Both the position numbers and the translations under genes were made by a program. DNA of 11,378 nt, from the NCBI GenBank assembly GCA_014377495.1, contig JACMPN010000370.1, positions 1-11,378 of the forward strand. Reading direction: 5' to 3'. Source of the stretch: Candidatus Sericytochromatia bacterium. Lineage in GTDB: Bacteria; Cyanobacteriota; Sericytochromatia; JACMPN01. Shown one piece after another: positions 1-5,739 of the stretch; the first letter of the stretch is position 1, and every line of letters starts with the position of its first letter. The notes beneath the pieces are model-generated. The model had not been told where the DNA came from, ran no database searches, and saw only the letters and a program-made list of their open reading frames with translations.

Positions 1-51
1 CACCAAAGGGTGGCTTGGGCGCGTCACCCGGACAGCCACGCAAACCACGAC

Positions 52-72
52 GGGCCCCCAAGATGGGGGCCC
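52..72. repeat. Perfect 8-bp inverted repeat, possible terminator
   Basis: GGGCCCCC (52-59) and GGGGGCCC (65-72) form a perfect 8-bp GC stem around a five-base loop. Neither strand has a clear T-run after it, so a bidirectional terminator is only one reading; a structured or protein-bound site is another. Nothing else in 1-150 reads as a gene: the one long minus-strand frame across it is out of phase with the gene at 232-882. Confidence 0.45.
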
Positions 73-195
73 ACCTTCGTTTGAACCTGCAGGAAGAGGC
101 GGTGGTTCCAGTGGGAGCCAGGGCGGGTTGATTTCGGTTCGGGTGCGGCGCCCGCGTCGGGCCAAAATTCAATGACGCTGAGCAGGTTTCGGGCC

Positions 196-229
196 AAAAG
201 CGACCGCCATGGCCCCCACTGGGGCAGCC
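196..229 (-). terminator. Probable weak terminator of the first hydrophobic-protein gene
   Basis: Just downstream of the TAA at 232-234, the minus strand can fold GGC/GCC plus CCCC/GGGG around AGT (211-229), with four Ts about 11 bases later (196-199). The hairpin resembles the better terminator after the second copy (1194-1221), so it looks like the same terminator with its U-tract displaced. Confidence 0.4.
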
Positions 230-231
230 GA

Positions 232-882
232 TTAGTCGCCCATGGCGCTGGAGATGCCATTGCGGATGCTGCCGGCGATGCCGCTGCGGCGGAAGGCGGC
301 GTCACAGGCGACACCGGCGAGGACACTGATCCCCAACCCGGCAATGGTCAGCGGCAGGCCGACAATGCCAACGGCGCCCAAGGCAGCCGTCGCTGCGCCA
401 CCGATCAAGACAGACCCGATGCCGCTGACGGCCGCACCGACCGTGTCAGCCGCCACCCGACCGGCTGCAGAGCCGATGGAGCGCTTGCCCTTGATGACGT
501 CGACGGCGTTGAGGACCAGCGAGAAGCCGGCACCGACGATCGTGCCGACGCTGACCGTGGCGGCCAGACCTTTGCGGGCGGCAAGGAAACCCTTGGAGAA
601 CTTGCCGGCCTGACCCGAGATGACACCCTGGATGCTGCCGCCGCCAAAGGTCGCCGCCACGGCGGAGACGGTGGTGGACGAGGCGAAGACGGCACTGACC
701 AGACCGATGGGGCTGTCACCGACGGCCGAAGGACAGTAGCTGTCGGCCGAACTGTAGGAACTGGCCCCGTAGGAGGTGGCCGAAATCCCGCCCGAGGCGC
801 CCGCCAGGCGGGTCGGACCCGCTTGCTTCACGAAATCGGTCGCTGAAGTCCAGAGCTTGGTTGCGGTGGCAGTGACAGTCAT
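232..882 (-). CDS. Hypothetical glycine-rich hydrophobic protein, paralogue A (216 aa)
   Basis: I do not recognise a named family. The first ~55 residues are rich in Ser, Thr, Ala and Tyr. From residue 58 the protein becomes strongly hydrophobic and Gly/Ala-rich, with likely membrane-inserting segments at about 105-130 and 142-197 and many small-residue spacings typical of glycine-zipper packing. Between them is a basic patch (VIKGKRSIG). There is no classical signal peptide or lipobox. The ATG at 882 is chosen because AGGAG lies five bases upstream; an in-frame ATG at 906 lacks a ribosome site. The last 160 residues are about 93% identical to paralogue B (1249-1887), whereas the N-termini differ. 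Both genes lie downstream of tadBC on the same strand, but each has its own upstream element and terminator. A membrane or secreted, membrane-active role is inference only. Confidence 0.8.
   Translation of the reverse strand: MTVTATATKLWTSATDFVKQAGPTRLAGASGGISATSYGASSYSSADSYCPSAVGDSPIGLVSAVFASSTTVSAVAATFGGGSIQGVISGQAGKFSKGFLAARKGLAATVSVGTIVGAGFSLVLNAVDVIKGKRSIGSAAGRVAADTVGAAVSGIGSVLIGGAATAALGAVGIVGLPLTIAGLGISVLAGVACDAAFRRSGIAGSIRNGISSAMGD
533..613. repeat. 81-bp stretch identical to 1550-1630
   Basis: This run lies inside paralogue A and is base-for-base identical to 1550-1630 in paralogue B, including synonymous positions. It encodes the segment around FSKGFLAARKGLAATVSVG. Flanking coding DNA of the two genes has scattered mostly third-position differences, so this is the best-conserved island. 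Confidence 0.85.
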
Positions 883-894
883 GGAGTCTCCTGA

Positions 895-922
895 TTGCGG
901 GATCATCGTTGCGGGATCATCG
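895..922. repeat. Perfect 14-bp tandem repeat in the leader of paralogue A
   Basis: TTGCGGGATCATCG occurs twice head to tail (895-908, 909-922), 13 bases upstream of the ATG at 882. With one copy removed, the leader next to the ribosome site aligns with that of paralogue B (21 of 29 positions over the last 29 bases by eye). The repeat therefore looks like a small slippage duplication specific to copy A. Confidence 0.85.
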
Positions 923-1062
923 CCCGATAGTACAGTTTCACCGAAAATCGCATTACCCCAAGAGGGTTGAAATTTTCAATTTATCAACGGCGATCGGCTC
1001 CCAAAATAAACAGAAACCTGATGTTGTTTCCGCTCATTTCGGCGCCTTAAGCAACGCTTACC

Positions 1063-1138
1063 GCCATACCCTCCTATTGCCAGTCAATAAGCTGTTCATG
1101 TCGATCCAAGGTAATGGTTAGACTAAGAGTAGATCAAG
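1063..1138 (-). promoter_or_regulatory. Conserved 76-bp upstream block, copy A
   Basis: The block aligns without gaps to 2056-2131 with 63 of 76 bases identical, although it lies 180 bp upstream of the start codon. The best core is an uninterrupted 20-base match at 1081-1100. It contains an ATTG-N5-CAAT inverted repeat (1076-1088). On the minus strand TTGATC and TACCTT, 18 bases apart, are conserved in both copies and could be a weak -35/-10 pair. A promoter plus operator is the simplest reading; the exact elements are inference. Confidence 0.55.
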
Positions 1139-1193
1139 CATTTTTATTCACCGCGCATATCCCGACGCGGTCGCGCCAAAACGAATGACGCAC

Positions 1194-1221
1194 AAAAAAT
1201 GGCCCCCGTTGCCGGGAGCCA
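1194..1221 (-). terminator. Rho-independent terminator of paralogue B
   Basis: Read on the minus strand, TGGCTCCCG and CGGGGGCCA form a 9-bp stem with one G-T pair and a GCAA tetraloop, followed at once by six Ts. It starts 28 bases after the stop codon of the second hydrophobic-protein gene and separates it from the conserved upstream block of the first. Confidence 0.88.
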
Positions 1222-1248
1222 GAAAAACACATCACGTTGGCGGTAGAA

Positions 1249-1887
1249 CTAGTTGCCCATGGCCGCAGAAATGCCATTGCTGATCTTGCCGCCGATGCCG
1301 CTGCGGCGGAAGGCGGCGTCACAGGCGACCCCGGCGAGGACACTGATCCCCAGGCCGGCGATCGTCAGCGGCAGGCCGACAATGCCGACGGCACCCAGGG
1401 CTGCCGTCGCTGCGCCACCGATGGGCACGGAACCGATGCCGCTGACGGCCGCACCGACCGTGTCAGCCGCCACCCGGCCGGCGGCAGAACCGATGGAGCG
1501 CTTGCCCTTGATGACGTCGACGGCGTTGAGGACCAGTGAGAAGCCGGCGCCGACGATCGTGCCGACGCTGACCGTGGCGGCCAGACCTTTGCGGGCGGCA
1601 AGGAAACCCTTGGAGAACTTGCCGGCCTGATCGGAAATGACACCCTGGACACTGCCGCCGCCAAAGCTCGCCGCCACGGCAGAGACGGTGGTCGAGGAGG
1701 CGAAGACGGCGGTGACGAGACCGATGGGGCCGTCGGCGACGAGCGAGGAGCTGAAGTTGTCCGACGTGGCACTGTAGGCGGCCGAGCTGTAATTGCTCTG
1801 CGTCGACATGCGGGACATCACACCTGTGGGCTGTGTGGCGTGGGTCGGGTTCATCCAGGGAGTGGGGGCGATGGCAGTGGCGGACAT
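1249..1887 (-). CDS. Hypothetical glycine-rich hydrophobic protein, paralogue B (212 aa)
   Basis: This is the tandem paralogue of 232-882; no named family is recognised. A polar N-terminal region of about 52 residues rich in Ser, Thr, Ala, Met and Pro is followed by a Gly/Ala-rich hydrophobic domain almost identical to that of paralogue A. The differences there include Leu to Pro in the IGSVPIGG segment and a more basic end (GGKISNGISAAMGN). The ATG at 1887 is preceded by GAGGAGG with a four-base gap; longer in-frame starts up to 2070 would read through the leader and have no comparable ribosome site. The gene has its own terminator and the 76-bp upstream block, so it is probably transcribed separately from tadBC. 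An ancillary or substrate relation to the Tad system is possible from position only. Confidence 0.82.
   Translation of the reverse strand: MSATAIAPTPWMNPTHATQPTGVMSRMSTQSNYSSAAYSATSDNFSSSLVADGPIGLVTAVFASSTTVSAVAASFGGGSVQGVISDQAGKFSKGFLAARKGLAATVSVGTIVGAGFSLVLNAVDVIKGKRSIGSAAGRVAADTVGAAVSGIGSVPIGGAATAALGAVGIVGLPLTIAGLGISVLAGVACDAAFRRSGIGGKISNGISAAMGN
1550..1630. repeat. 81-bp stretch identical to 533-613
   Basis: This is the partner of the identical island in paralogue A. It sits at the centre of the conserved hydrophobic domain. Confidence 0.85.
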
Positions 1888-2055
1888 GGAGCCTCCTCGT
1901 GATGGAATCGTCGCCCAAGCTCTGGGCATTTGTTTGAACAGGGCATTTACCACCGCAGCAGGCGATCCCATGCTTATAGCGGCAGTTCTCTGAGCGCATC
2001 GCACAGAACCGATCGAGCGGCCCCGACTTTCTCGGGTTTTGCTGTGCAGCGTGCA

Positions 2056-2131
2056 GCCATACTCTCTCATTGGCAGTCAATAAGCTGTTCATGCCGGCGC
2101 AAGGTAATGGTTGGGATAAGACGAGATCAAG
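2056..2131 (-). promoter_or_regulatory. Conserved 76-bp upstream block, copy B
   Basis: This is the gapless partner of 1063-1138, lying 168 bp upstream of the ATG at 1887. It keeps the ATTG-N5-CAAT repeat (2069-2081) and the TTGATC/TACCTT spacing. It begins two bases after the hairpin that probably ends the tad operon, which is where a new promoter would be expected. Confidence 0.55.
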
Positions 2132-2133
2132 AC

Positions 2134-2171
2134 TGTCCGCAGGCGGGTTGCGCCGGGCGCGTTGCCGGACA
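2134..2171 (-). terminator. Hairpin downstream of tadC, possible terminator
   Basis: TGTCCG (2134-2139) and CGGACA (2166-2171) pair, extended by CA/TG past a bulged C, with a GC-rich interior that can fold further. On the minus strand it is followed by GTCTTGATCTCGTCTT, which is T-rich but not a clean T-run. It lies about 80 bp after the tadC stop. Confidence 0.4.
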
Positions 2172-2249
2172 CGCGGCGGGCGTTCACGTGGTCAGGGAGG
2201 GGATTGCGACGCCGCGCTATGGTACTCCGCCTGGCAGGCGTAGTCGGGT

Positions 2250-3173
2250 TTAGAGGGCGCCGTCGATGATGAACTTCAGGACGATGGGCCCGAAGATGAC
2301 GATAAAAATGACAGGAAAGATGAACAGTGCCAACGGGATGGCCATCTTGATGGGTGCCGTCTGGGCCTTCTCCTGGGCGAAGCGCCAGCGGGCCTCGCGC
2401 AGGAGCTGGCTCTGCACCTTGAGGGTCTTGGCGAGTCCCGTGCCCATCTGCTCGGCCTGGACCATGGCGATGGCAAAACTGCTCAGTTCCCGCAGATTCA
2501 CCCGGGCAGACAAGTCACGCCAGGCCTGCGCCCGCGGCTTGCCCAACTGCATTTCCCGCAGGGTCCGGTCCATCTCGTCGCGGATCGGGGACGGTTTGGC
2601 CCGGGCGACGACTGCCTGCAAGGCGCCGTTGATCCCCAGACCGGCCTCGACGCAGATGGTCATCAGATCCAGGGCATCCGGCAGGGACCGGAAGATCGCC
2701 TGCTGACGGCTTTTGGTCTGGCGGTTCAACGAGATCAGCGGCCAGCGGAAGCCCAAATAGGCGCTGCCCATAAAGAAGAGGATAGTCAGGCCCAACTCGA
2801 ACTGGAACAGCCCGATGTTCAGGATGACGAAACCCAAGGGAAAGGCGATCGCCATGAACACCTGTTGGGCGATCAGGTCGGCGGCGGATTCCTCATAGCG
2901 GCCGGCGTGGGCGAGCAGCGGCTGGATATTGGCGATGCGGTCGGCGTTGACGACCCGTTTCACGAGCGGGGCGAGGATGTGCCTGCTCTGCGCCATGGCC
3001 TGGGCCATTTTAGTTGCCTGCTGGGCGACCGCCGGGTTCAGCGCCCCCGTGTTCACCCGCTCCTGCAGGCGACGGACCCGCAGCGTGATGTCCTCCTGGG
3101 GCTTTGACCGGGCAAAGGCCATGAGGAACAGGGTGATGCCGATGGCGACGAGGGCGTAGATGAGGACGAGCAT
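2250..3173 (-). CDS. tadC: TadC-type pilus/secretion platform protein (T2SS F family)
   Basis: TadC is an inner-membrane platform protein of Tad/Flp-type type IV pilus systems, working with TadB and the TadA ATPase to assemble Flp pili. The 307-aa protein has an N-terminal membrane helix (about 2-20), a cytosolic linker, two adjacent helices (104-122, 126-142), a T2SS-F cytosolic domain (about 162-275, beginning FRSLPDALDLMTICVEAGLG) and a C-terminal helix (276-300). The VEAGLGINGAL stretch and the QAEQMGTGLAKTL helix are typical of this family. Its ATG lies four bases after the tadB stop with no clear Shine-Dalgarno, suggesting translational coupling. Order and topology favour TadC over TadB, but the two are homologous and labels could be swapped in some schemes. 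Confidence 0.9.
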   Translation of the reverse strand: MLVLIYALVAIGITLFLMAFARSKPQEDITLRVRRLQERVNTGALNPAVAQQATKMAQAMAQSRHILAPLVKRVVNADRIANIQPLLAHAGRYEESAADLIAQQVFMAIAFPLGFVILNIGLFQFELGLTILFFMGSAYLGFRWPLISLNRQTKSRQQAIFRSLPDALDLMTICVEAGLGINGALQAVVARAKPSPIRDEMDRTLREMQLGKPRAQAWRDLSARVNLRELSSFAIAMVQAEQMGTGLAKTLKVQSQLLREARWRFAQEKAQTAPIKMAIPLALFIFPVIFIVIFGPIVLKFIIDGAL

Positions 3174-3177
3174 GGCG

Positions 3178-4095
3178 TTAAAAGTCGATCGAGATGATGC
3201 GGCGGATGAAGAAGAGCCCCGTCAGGTCGAGCCCGGTGCCGATGGCCAGCATGACGAGCCCCAGCGGGTGTTTGAAGAACATGCCGATGTACCCGGGATT
3301 GAGGCAGTACAGGGCGATCAGGAAAAAGAGGGGCAGCAGGCAGAGCACCCAGGCCGAGGCCCGGCCCTGGGCCGTGCTGGTGGCGATCTGGCCGGTGATC
3401 CGGCGGCGCTCGCGGACGGTCTCGCCGAGGGTATCCAGAATTTCGCTCAACGGACCGCCCGTGCTCCGTTGCAGGCTGATCGCCGTGACGAACATGCGCA
3501 GATCGTCGGACTCCACGCGCGAGCTCCAGTCCTCCAGGGCGACGTCGATGGGGATGCCGATGCGCACGCCCTGCAACACGGTGGCCATCTCCGTGCAGAT
3601 CGGCTTGGGCATCTCCTTGGCCACCAGTTCAAAGGCCTGCAGGACGCTGAGGCCTGATTTGACGGCGTTGGCGATCAGGCCCACCGACTCGGCGAACTGG
3701 TCCAGGAACTTGGCGGCCTGACGTTTTTCTTCCCAGGCGAGGTAGCCCCAGCTGAGCTTCCAGCCTGCGAACGCCAACAGACAGCCGACGACGAAGCCGA
3801 CGATCGGAGACGGGTTGGACATCAGACCGACGACCAGCATGATCAGCAGGAGGCCGCCCTGCAGGGCCATGAAGCGCTGGGGCGGAAACCGGCTGTCGGC
3901 GCTGTTCAGGGAGGTGACGAGCCGCTCCTGATACCGCTGCCAGAACTGGGCGGACTTGCCGTTCGGCACGGGCAGGGCCGGCCCGACGGGCGCCAGGGCC
4001 TCTTTGGCCTCAACGCGGCGGAAGGCGATCAGGATGACGACGGCCACCGGCACAAAGATGGCGGCAGCGAGGGCGAGGTTGGTCAACAGCTCCAT
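3178..4095 (-). CDS. tadB: TadB-type pilus/secretion platform protein (T2SS F family)
   Basis: TadB is the partner platform protein of TadC in the inner membrane. The 305-aa sequence shows an N-terminal helix (about 9-25), a basic linker, two helices (77-91, 97-115), a cytosolic T2SS-F domain (about 130-245, with QFAESVGLIANAVKSGLSVLQAF and LQRSTGGPLSEILDTL) and two C-terminal helices (246-264, 278-297). The STGGPLSEIL segment is the usual T2SS-F signature region. The start ATG is 22 bases past the upstream secreted-protein gene. The nearest GGAG is about 16 bases away, too far to be a good ribosome site, so the start is the less certain part. It forms a three-gene run with the secreted protein and tadC. 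Confidence 0.9.
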   Translation of the reverse strand: MELLTNLALAAAIFVPVAVVILIAFRRVEAKEALAPVGPALPVPNGKSAQFWQRYQERLVTSLNSADSRFPPQRFMALQGGLLLIMLVVGLMSNPSPIVGFVVGCLLAFAGWKLSWGYLAWEEKRQAAKFLDQFAESVGLIANAVKSGLSVLQAFELVAKEMPKPICTEMATVLQGVRIGIPIDVALEDWSSRVESDDLRMFVTAISLQRSTGGPLSEILDTLGETVRERRRITGQIATSTAQGRASAWVLCLLPLFFLIALYCLNPGYIGMFFKHPLGLVMLAIGTGLDLTGLFFIRRIISIDF

Positions 4096-4117
4096 AGGAT
4101 TGGCGAACAGATCTCCG

Positions 4118-4714
4118 TTACTGGGCGACGGGCGACGTCACCGACCGCGCCCGTTCGCCCTGCTGGACTTCCATTTCGAGCAGGACGGCCCGTGTCACCG
4201 CCTCGGACTTGGCGAAGGCGACGTAGCCTTCCTTGTTGCCACCGGGCGGAATGGTCCCGCCGGGAAACAGCTTCGTGTTCAGAAAGCGCTCGGCCTGGTT
4301 GGCGATCTCCTGCTCAAAAAACATCGGGTTGCCCGCAGGCGGGGCCACGGCCCAGCTGAGGTAACGCCCCCAGGGACCTTTGAGGTCGGTGAGGCCCATC
4401 GCCGAGCGGGAGTTCAGGGGATTGGGATAGATCAGGCGCAAACGCCGGTACGGCACGTCGACGGCGTCCCGGCCGGTGTTGCGGATCTGCAGCCAGACCA
4501 GGGTGGTATCCAGGTCGGGGGCCAGTCGGAATGGCGTCACCTTGCGGGAGGCTTTCGGGTCGTTGGGACTGCCCACGACGATCGACGGCTCGTCCGTGAC
4601 GGCGGCTGTGACGATCTGCAGGTCGTCGACCGACATCTGATGGGGAATCGGTGCAGCCTGCGCCCATGCCAGTGTCGGCAGTAGGCTCAATGCGGCGATC
4701 AGGAGCTTGCGCAT
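4118..4714 (-). CDS. Predicted exported protein of unknown function, first gene of the tad run
   Basis: The 198-aa product begins with a clear Sec signal peptide: basic MRK, a hydrophobic stretch (LLIAALSLLPTLAW) and AQA at the cleavage region, giving probable cleavage near residues 18-20. The mature part has no cysteine pairs or repeats that I recognise. It alternates beta-type stretches such as TTLVWLQIRNTG and ends polar. I cannot assign a family. GGAGG seven bases upstream supports the ATG at 4714. Because it is followed after 22 bases by tadB, it is probably co-transcribed and may act in the periplasm or at the envelope with the pilus machine, possibly in a TadD/TadZ-like accessory position. 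That link is positional inference, not homology. Confidence 0.85.
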   Translation of the reverse strand: MRKLLIAALSLLPTLAWAQAAPIPHQMSVDDLQIVTAAVTDEPSIVVGSPNDPKASRKVTPFRLAPDLDTTLVWLQIRNTGRDAVDVPYRRLRLIYPNPLNSRSAMGLTDLKGPWGRYLSWAVAPPAGNPMFFEQEIANQAERFLNTKLFPGGTIPPGGNKEGYVAFAKSEAVTRAVLLEMEVQQGERARSVTSPVAQ

Positions 4715-4747
4715 GGGGATCCTCCGGCCAGAGCACGGTGCTGCTTT

Positions 4748-4778
4748 ATCTTAGCAAGCCACAGACGCGAAAATGCAA
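4748..4778 (-). promoter_or_regulatory. Candidate sigma-70-type promoter for the tad run
   Basis: On the minus strand TTGCAT (4778-4773) and TAAGAT (4753-4748) are 19 bases apart. The -10 is preceded by TGC, an extended -10 pattern that can compensate for long spacing. It lies about 34 bases upstream of the start at 4714, in the 111-bp gap after birA. The spacing is longer than ideal. Confidence 0.35.
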
Positions 4779-4825
4779 CTGCCCAATCAACTCCTAACGA
4801 ACTCATCAGGAGCCCGGTGCTTTTG

Positions 4826-5614
4826 TTACGGGGCCGGCGGATTCCCCCCGGCCAACGGCTGGCGCCAGCCAGGCGGGGTGAGGCTGACCTCGCCGCTCTG
4901 CAGGCGGACCTCGGCCCCATCGTCACGGGTGACGACGAGCGCCCCATCGGGATCGAGCCTACGGGCCAGGCCGATCCATGGTGTCCCGCTCACGGGATGC
5001 ACGGTCAGCGGCTGACCCCAATGGGGGCAGTATGCGCTCCAGGCGGCGATGACCCGTTCAGGCGCCGCCACGGTCGGGACCAGCCAGGCCGCCAAGCGCG
5101 CCAGAAACGCCGCCGCCAGGTCCGTCGCGTCGCCCACATGGCCCAGGTCCCGCAGGCAGGCCGTGCCGCTGAGGGCCGGCGCTGCCGTCACGTTGACCCC
5201 GATGCCGATGAGGAGATATTCCGGGCGGTCGCCTGCCCAGCGGCCCTCGATGAGGATGCCGCCGCATTTGTCAGCGCCGATCAAGAGATCGTTCGGCCAC
5301 TTCAGGGCCAGGCCGGGGCTGCTTAAGGCGTTTACCGTCACCGCTTCGCAGGCGGCCACGCCGACAGCCAGGCTGAGCAGGGGCATGGGGACGGTCGGCC
5401 GGAGCAGGGCGGAGAGCAGCAGGGCCCCGGGTGGCGCCAGCCAACTGCGACCCTGCCGGCCATGACCGGCCGTCTGCCGATCGGCGATGACGACCGTCCC
5501 GTGCGGGGCGCCCGCGTCGGCGAGCTGACGCAGGTGGCGGCTGGTCGAGTCCGTTTCGGACAGGCGCCTGACCTGCCACATCGGAGCTGAAAGCGTGTCC
5601 ATGACCTCGTCCAT
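4826..5614 (-). CDS. birA: Biotin--[acetyl-CoA-carboxylase] ligase, no HTH domain
   Basis: This enzyme activates biotin with ATP and attaches it to the lysine of biotin carboxyl carrier protein, serving acetyl-CoA carboxylase. From the ATG at 5614 it has 262 residues. Visible motifs are ETDST near 20-24, the adenylate loop GHGRQGRSW (50-58), KWPNDL (105-110), ADKCGGILIE (114-123) and GIGVN (137-141). A C-terminal SH3-like domain follows, with IGLARRLDPDGALVV. The N-terminal winged-helix repressor domain of bifunctional BirA is absent, so it is probably not a biotin-operon repressor. An in-frame ATG at 5602 is an alternative start (GAGG two bases before it is too close). Longer starts reach into the divergent rlmN promoter region and lack homology. 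It is transcribed away from rlmN. Confidence 0.93.
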   Translation of the reverse strand: MDEVMDTLSAPMWQVRRLSETDSTSRHLRQLADAGAPHGTVVIADRQTAGHGRQGRSWLAPPGALLLSALLRPTVPMPLLSLAVGVAACEAVTVNALSSPGLALKWPNDLLIGADKCGGILIEGRWAGDRPEYLLIGIGVNVTAAPALSGTACLRDLGHVGDATDLAAAFLARLAAWLVPTVAAPERVIAAWSAYCPHWGQPLTVHPVSGTPWIGLARRLDPDGALVVTRDDGAEVRLQSGEVSLTPPGWRQPLAGGNPPAP

Positions 5615-5669
5615 CCATCGCAGTCGACCGTTGAGTCTACGGATAGCGCCCGATACGGCCCAAATACGG

Positions 5670-5675
5670 TACAAT
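5670..5675 (+). promoter_or_regulatory. rlmN: Possible -10 element for rlmN
   Basis: TACAAT matches the sigma-70 -10 consensus at five of six positions and lies 64 bases before the rlmN ATG, in the divergent gap to birA. No good -35 is found 16-18 bases upstream, so this remains tentative. Confidence 0.3.
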
Positions 5676-5739
5676 ACCGGGTCAGGGCGGAGCCAGTGCA
5701 CGGACCGCCGACATTGCACCAAAAAGGGGAGCATACACG

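Larger units (their letters stand above)
157..1138 (-). repeat. Copy A of a tandemly duplicated ~1 kb gene unit
   Basis: This unit comprises a downstream flank (157-178), terminator hairpin, gene (232-882), leader and upstream block (1063-1138). Each part has a counterpart in the same order in copy B (about 1171-2131). Gene bodies align at an offset of about 1017 bp and upstream blocks at 993 bp, so lengths between the parts have drifted. The downstream flanks share TCGGGCCAAAA versus TCGCGCCAAAA, each followed closely by AATGACGC. The whole transcription unit was duplicated, not only the coding region. Confidence 0.8.
883..1248 (-). other. Intergenic region between the paralogues
   Basis: No gene is visible here. 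Reading the minus strand it holds, in order, the end and terminator of paralogue B (1194-1221), the conserved upstream block (1063-1138), about 180 bp of AT-richer leader and the 14-bp tandem repeat (895-922). The leader includes a 13-base palindrome, TTGAAATTTTCAA, at 967-979. No convincing -10/-35 pair stands out in the leader itself. Confidence 0.6.
1171..2131 (-). repeat. Copy B of the tandemly duplicated ~1 kb gene unit
   Basis: This is the counterpart of copy A (157-1138). It contains a downstream flank (from 1171), terminator (1194-1221), gene (1249-1887), leader and upstream block (2056-2131). The terminator and ribosome-binding region are in better condition than in copy A. Confidence 0.8.
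1888..2249 (-). other. Intergenic region between tadC and paralogue B
   Basis: No gene is visible. Reading the minus strand it holds a GC-rich hairpin (2171-2134), the conserved upstream block (2131-2056), a short CCCGA-N5-TCGGG hairpin about 20 bases further on, and a TATAAG (1978-1973) about 85 bp before the start codon. The TATAAG could be a -10 box for paralogue B, but no good -35 stands 16-18 bases upstream of it. Confidence 0.5.

Noticed and set aside
60..110. tRNA-like T-arm pattern near the left edge
   Set aside because: GTTTGAACC is suggestive but no acceptor stem, D-arm or anticodon arm can be folded around it.
24..344. 106-codon minus-strand frame overlapping the end of paralogue A
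   Set aside because: It is out of frame with the conserved gene and has no ribosome site; the equivalent frame in copy B diverges completely after the gene end.
172..846. Long plus-strand open frames opposite the hydrophobic paralogues (also 1237-1539 and 1253-1630)
   Set aside because: The minus-strand frames have ribosome sites, starts in homologous places and conserved protein sequence between copies; the plus frames are Asp/Arg/Gly-rich antisense products.
1063..1138. Small peptide starting MNSLLT inside the conserved upstream block
   Set aside because: Copy A stops after 13 codons while copy B stays open, there is no ribosome site, and the base changes do not favour synonymous positions.
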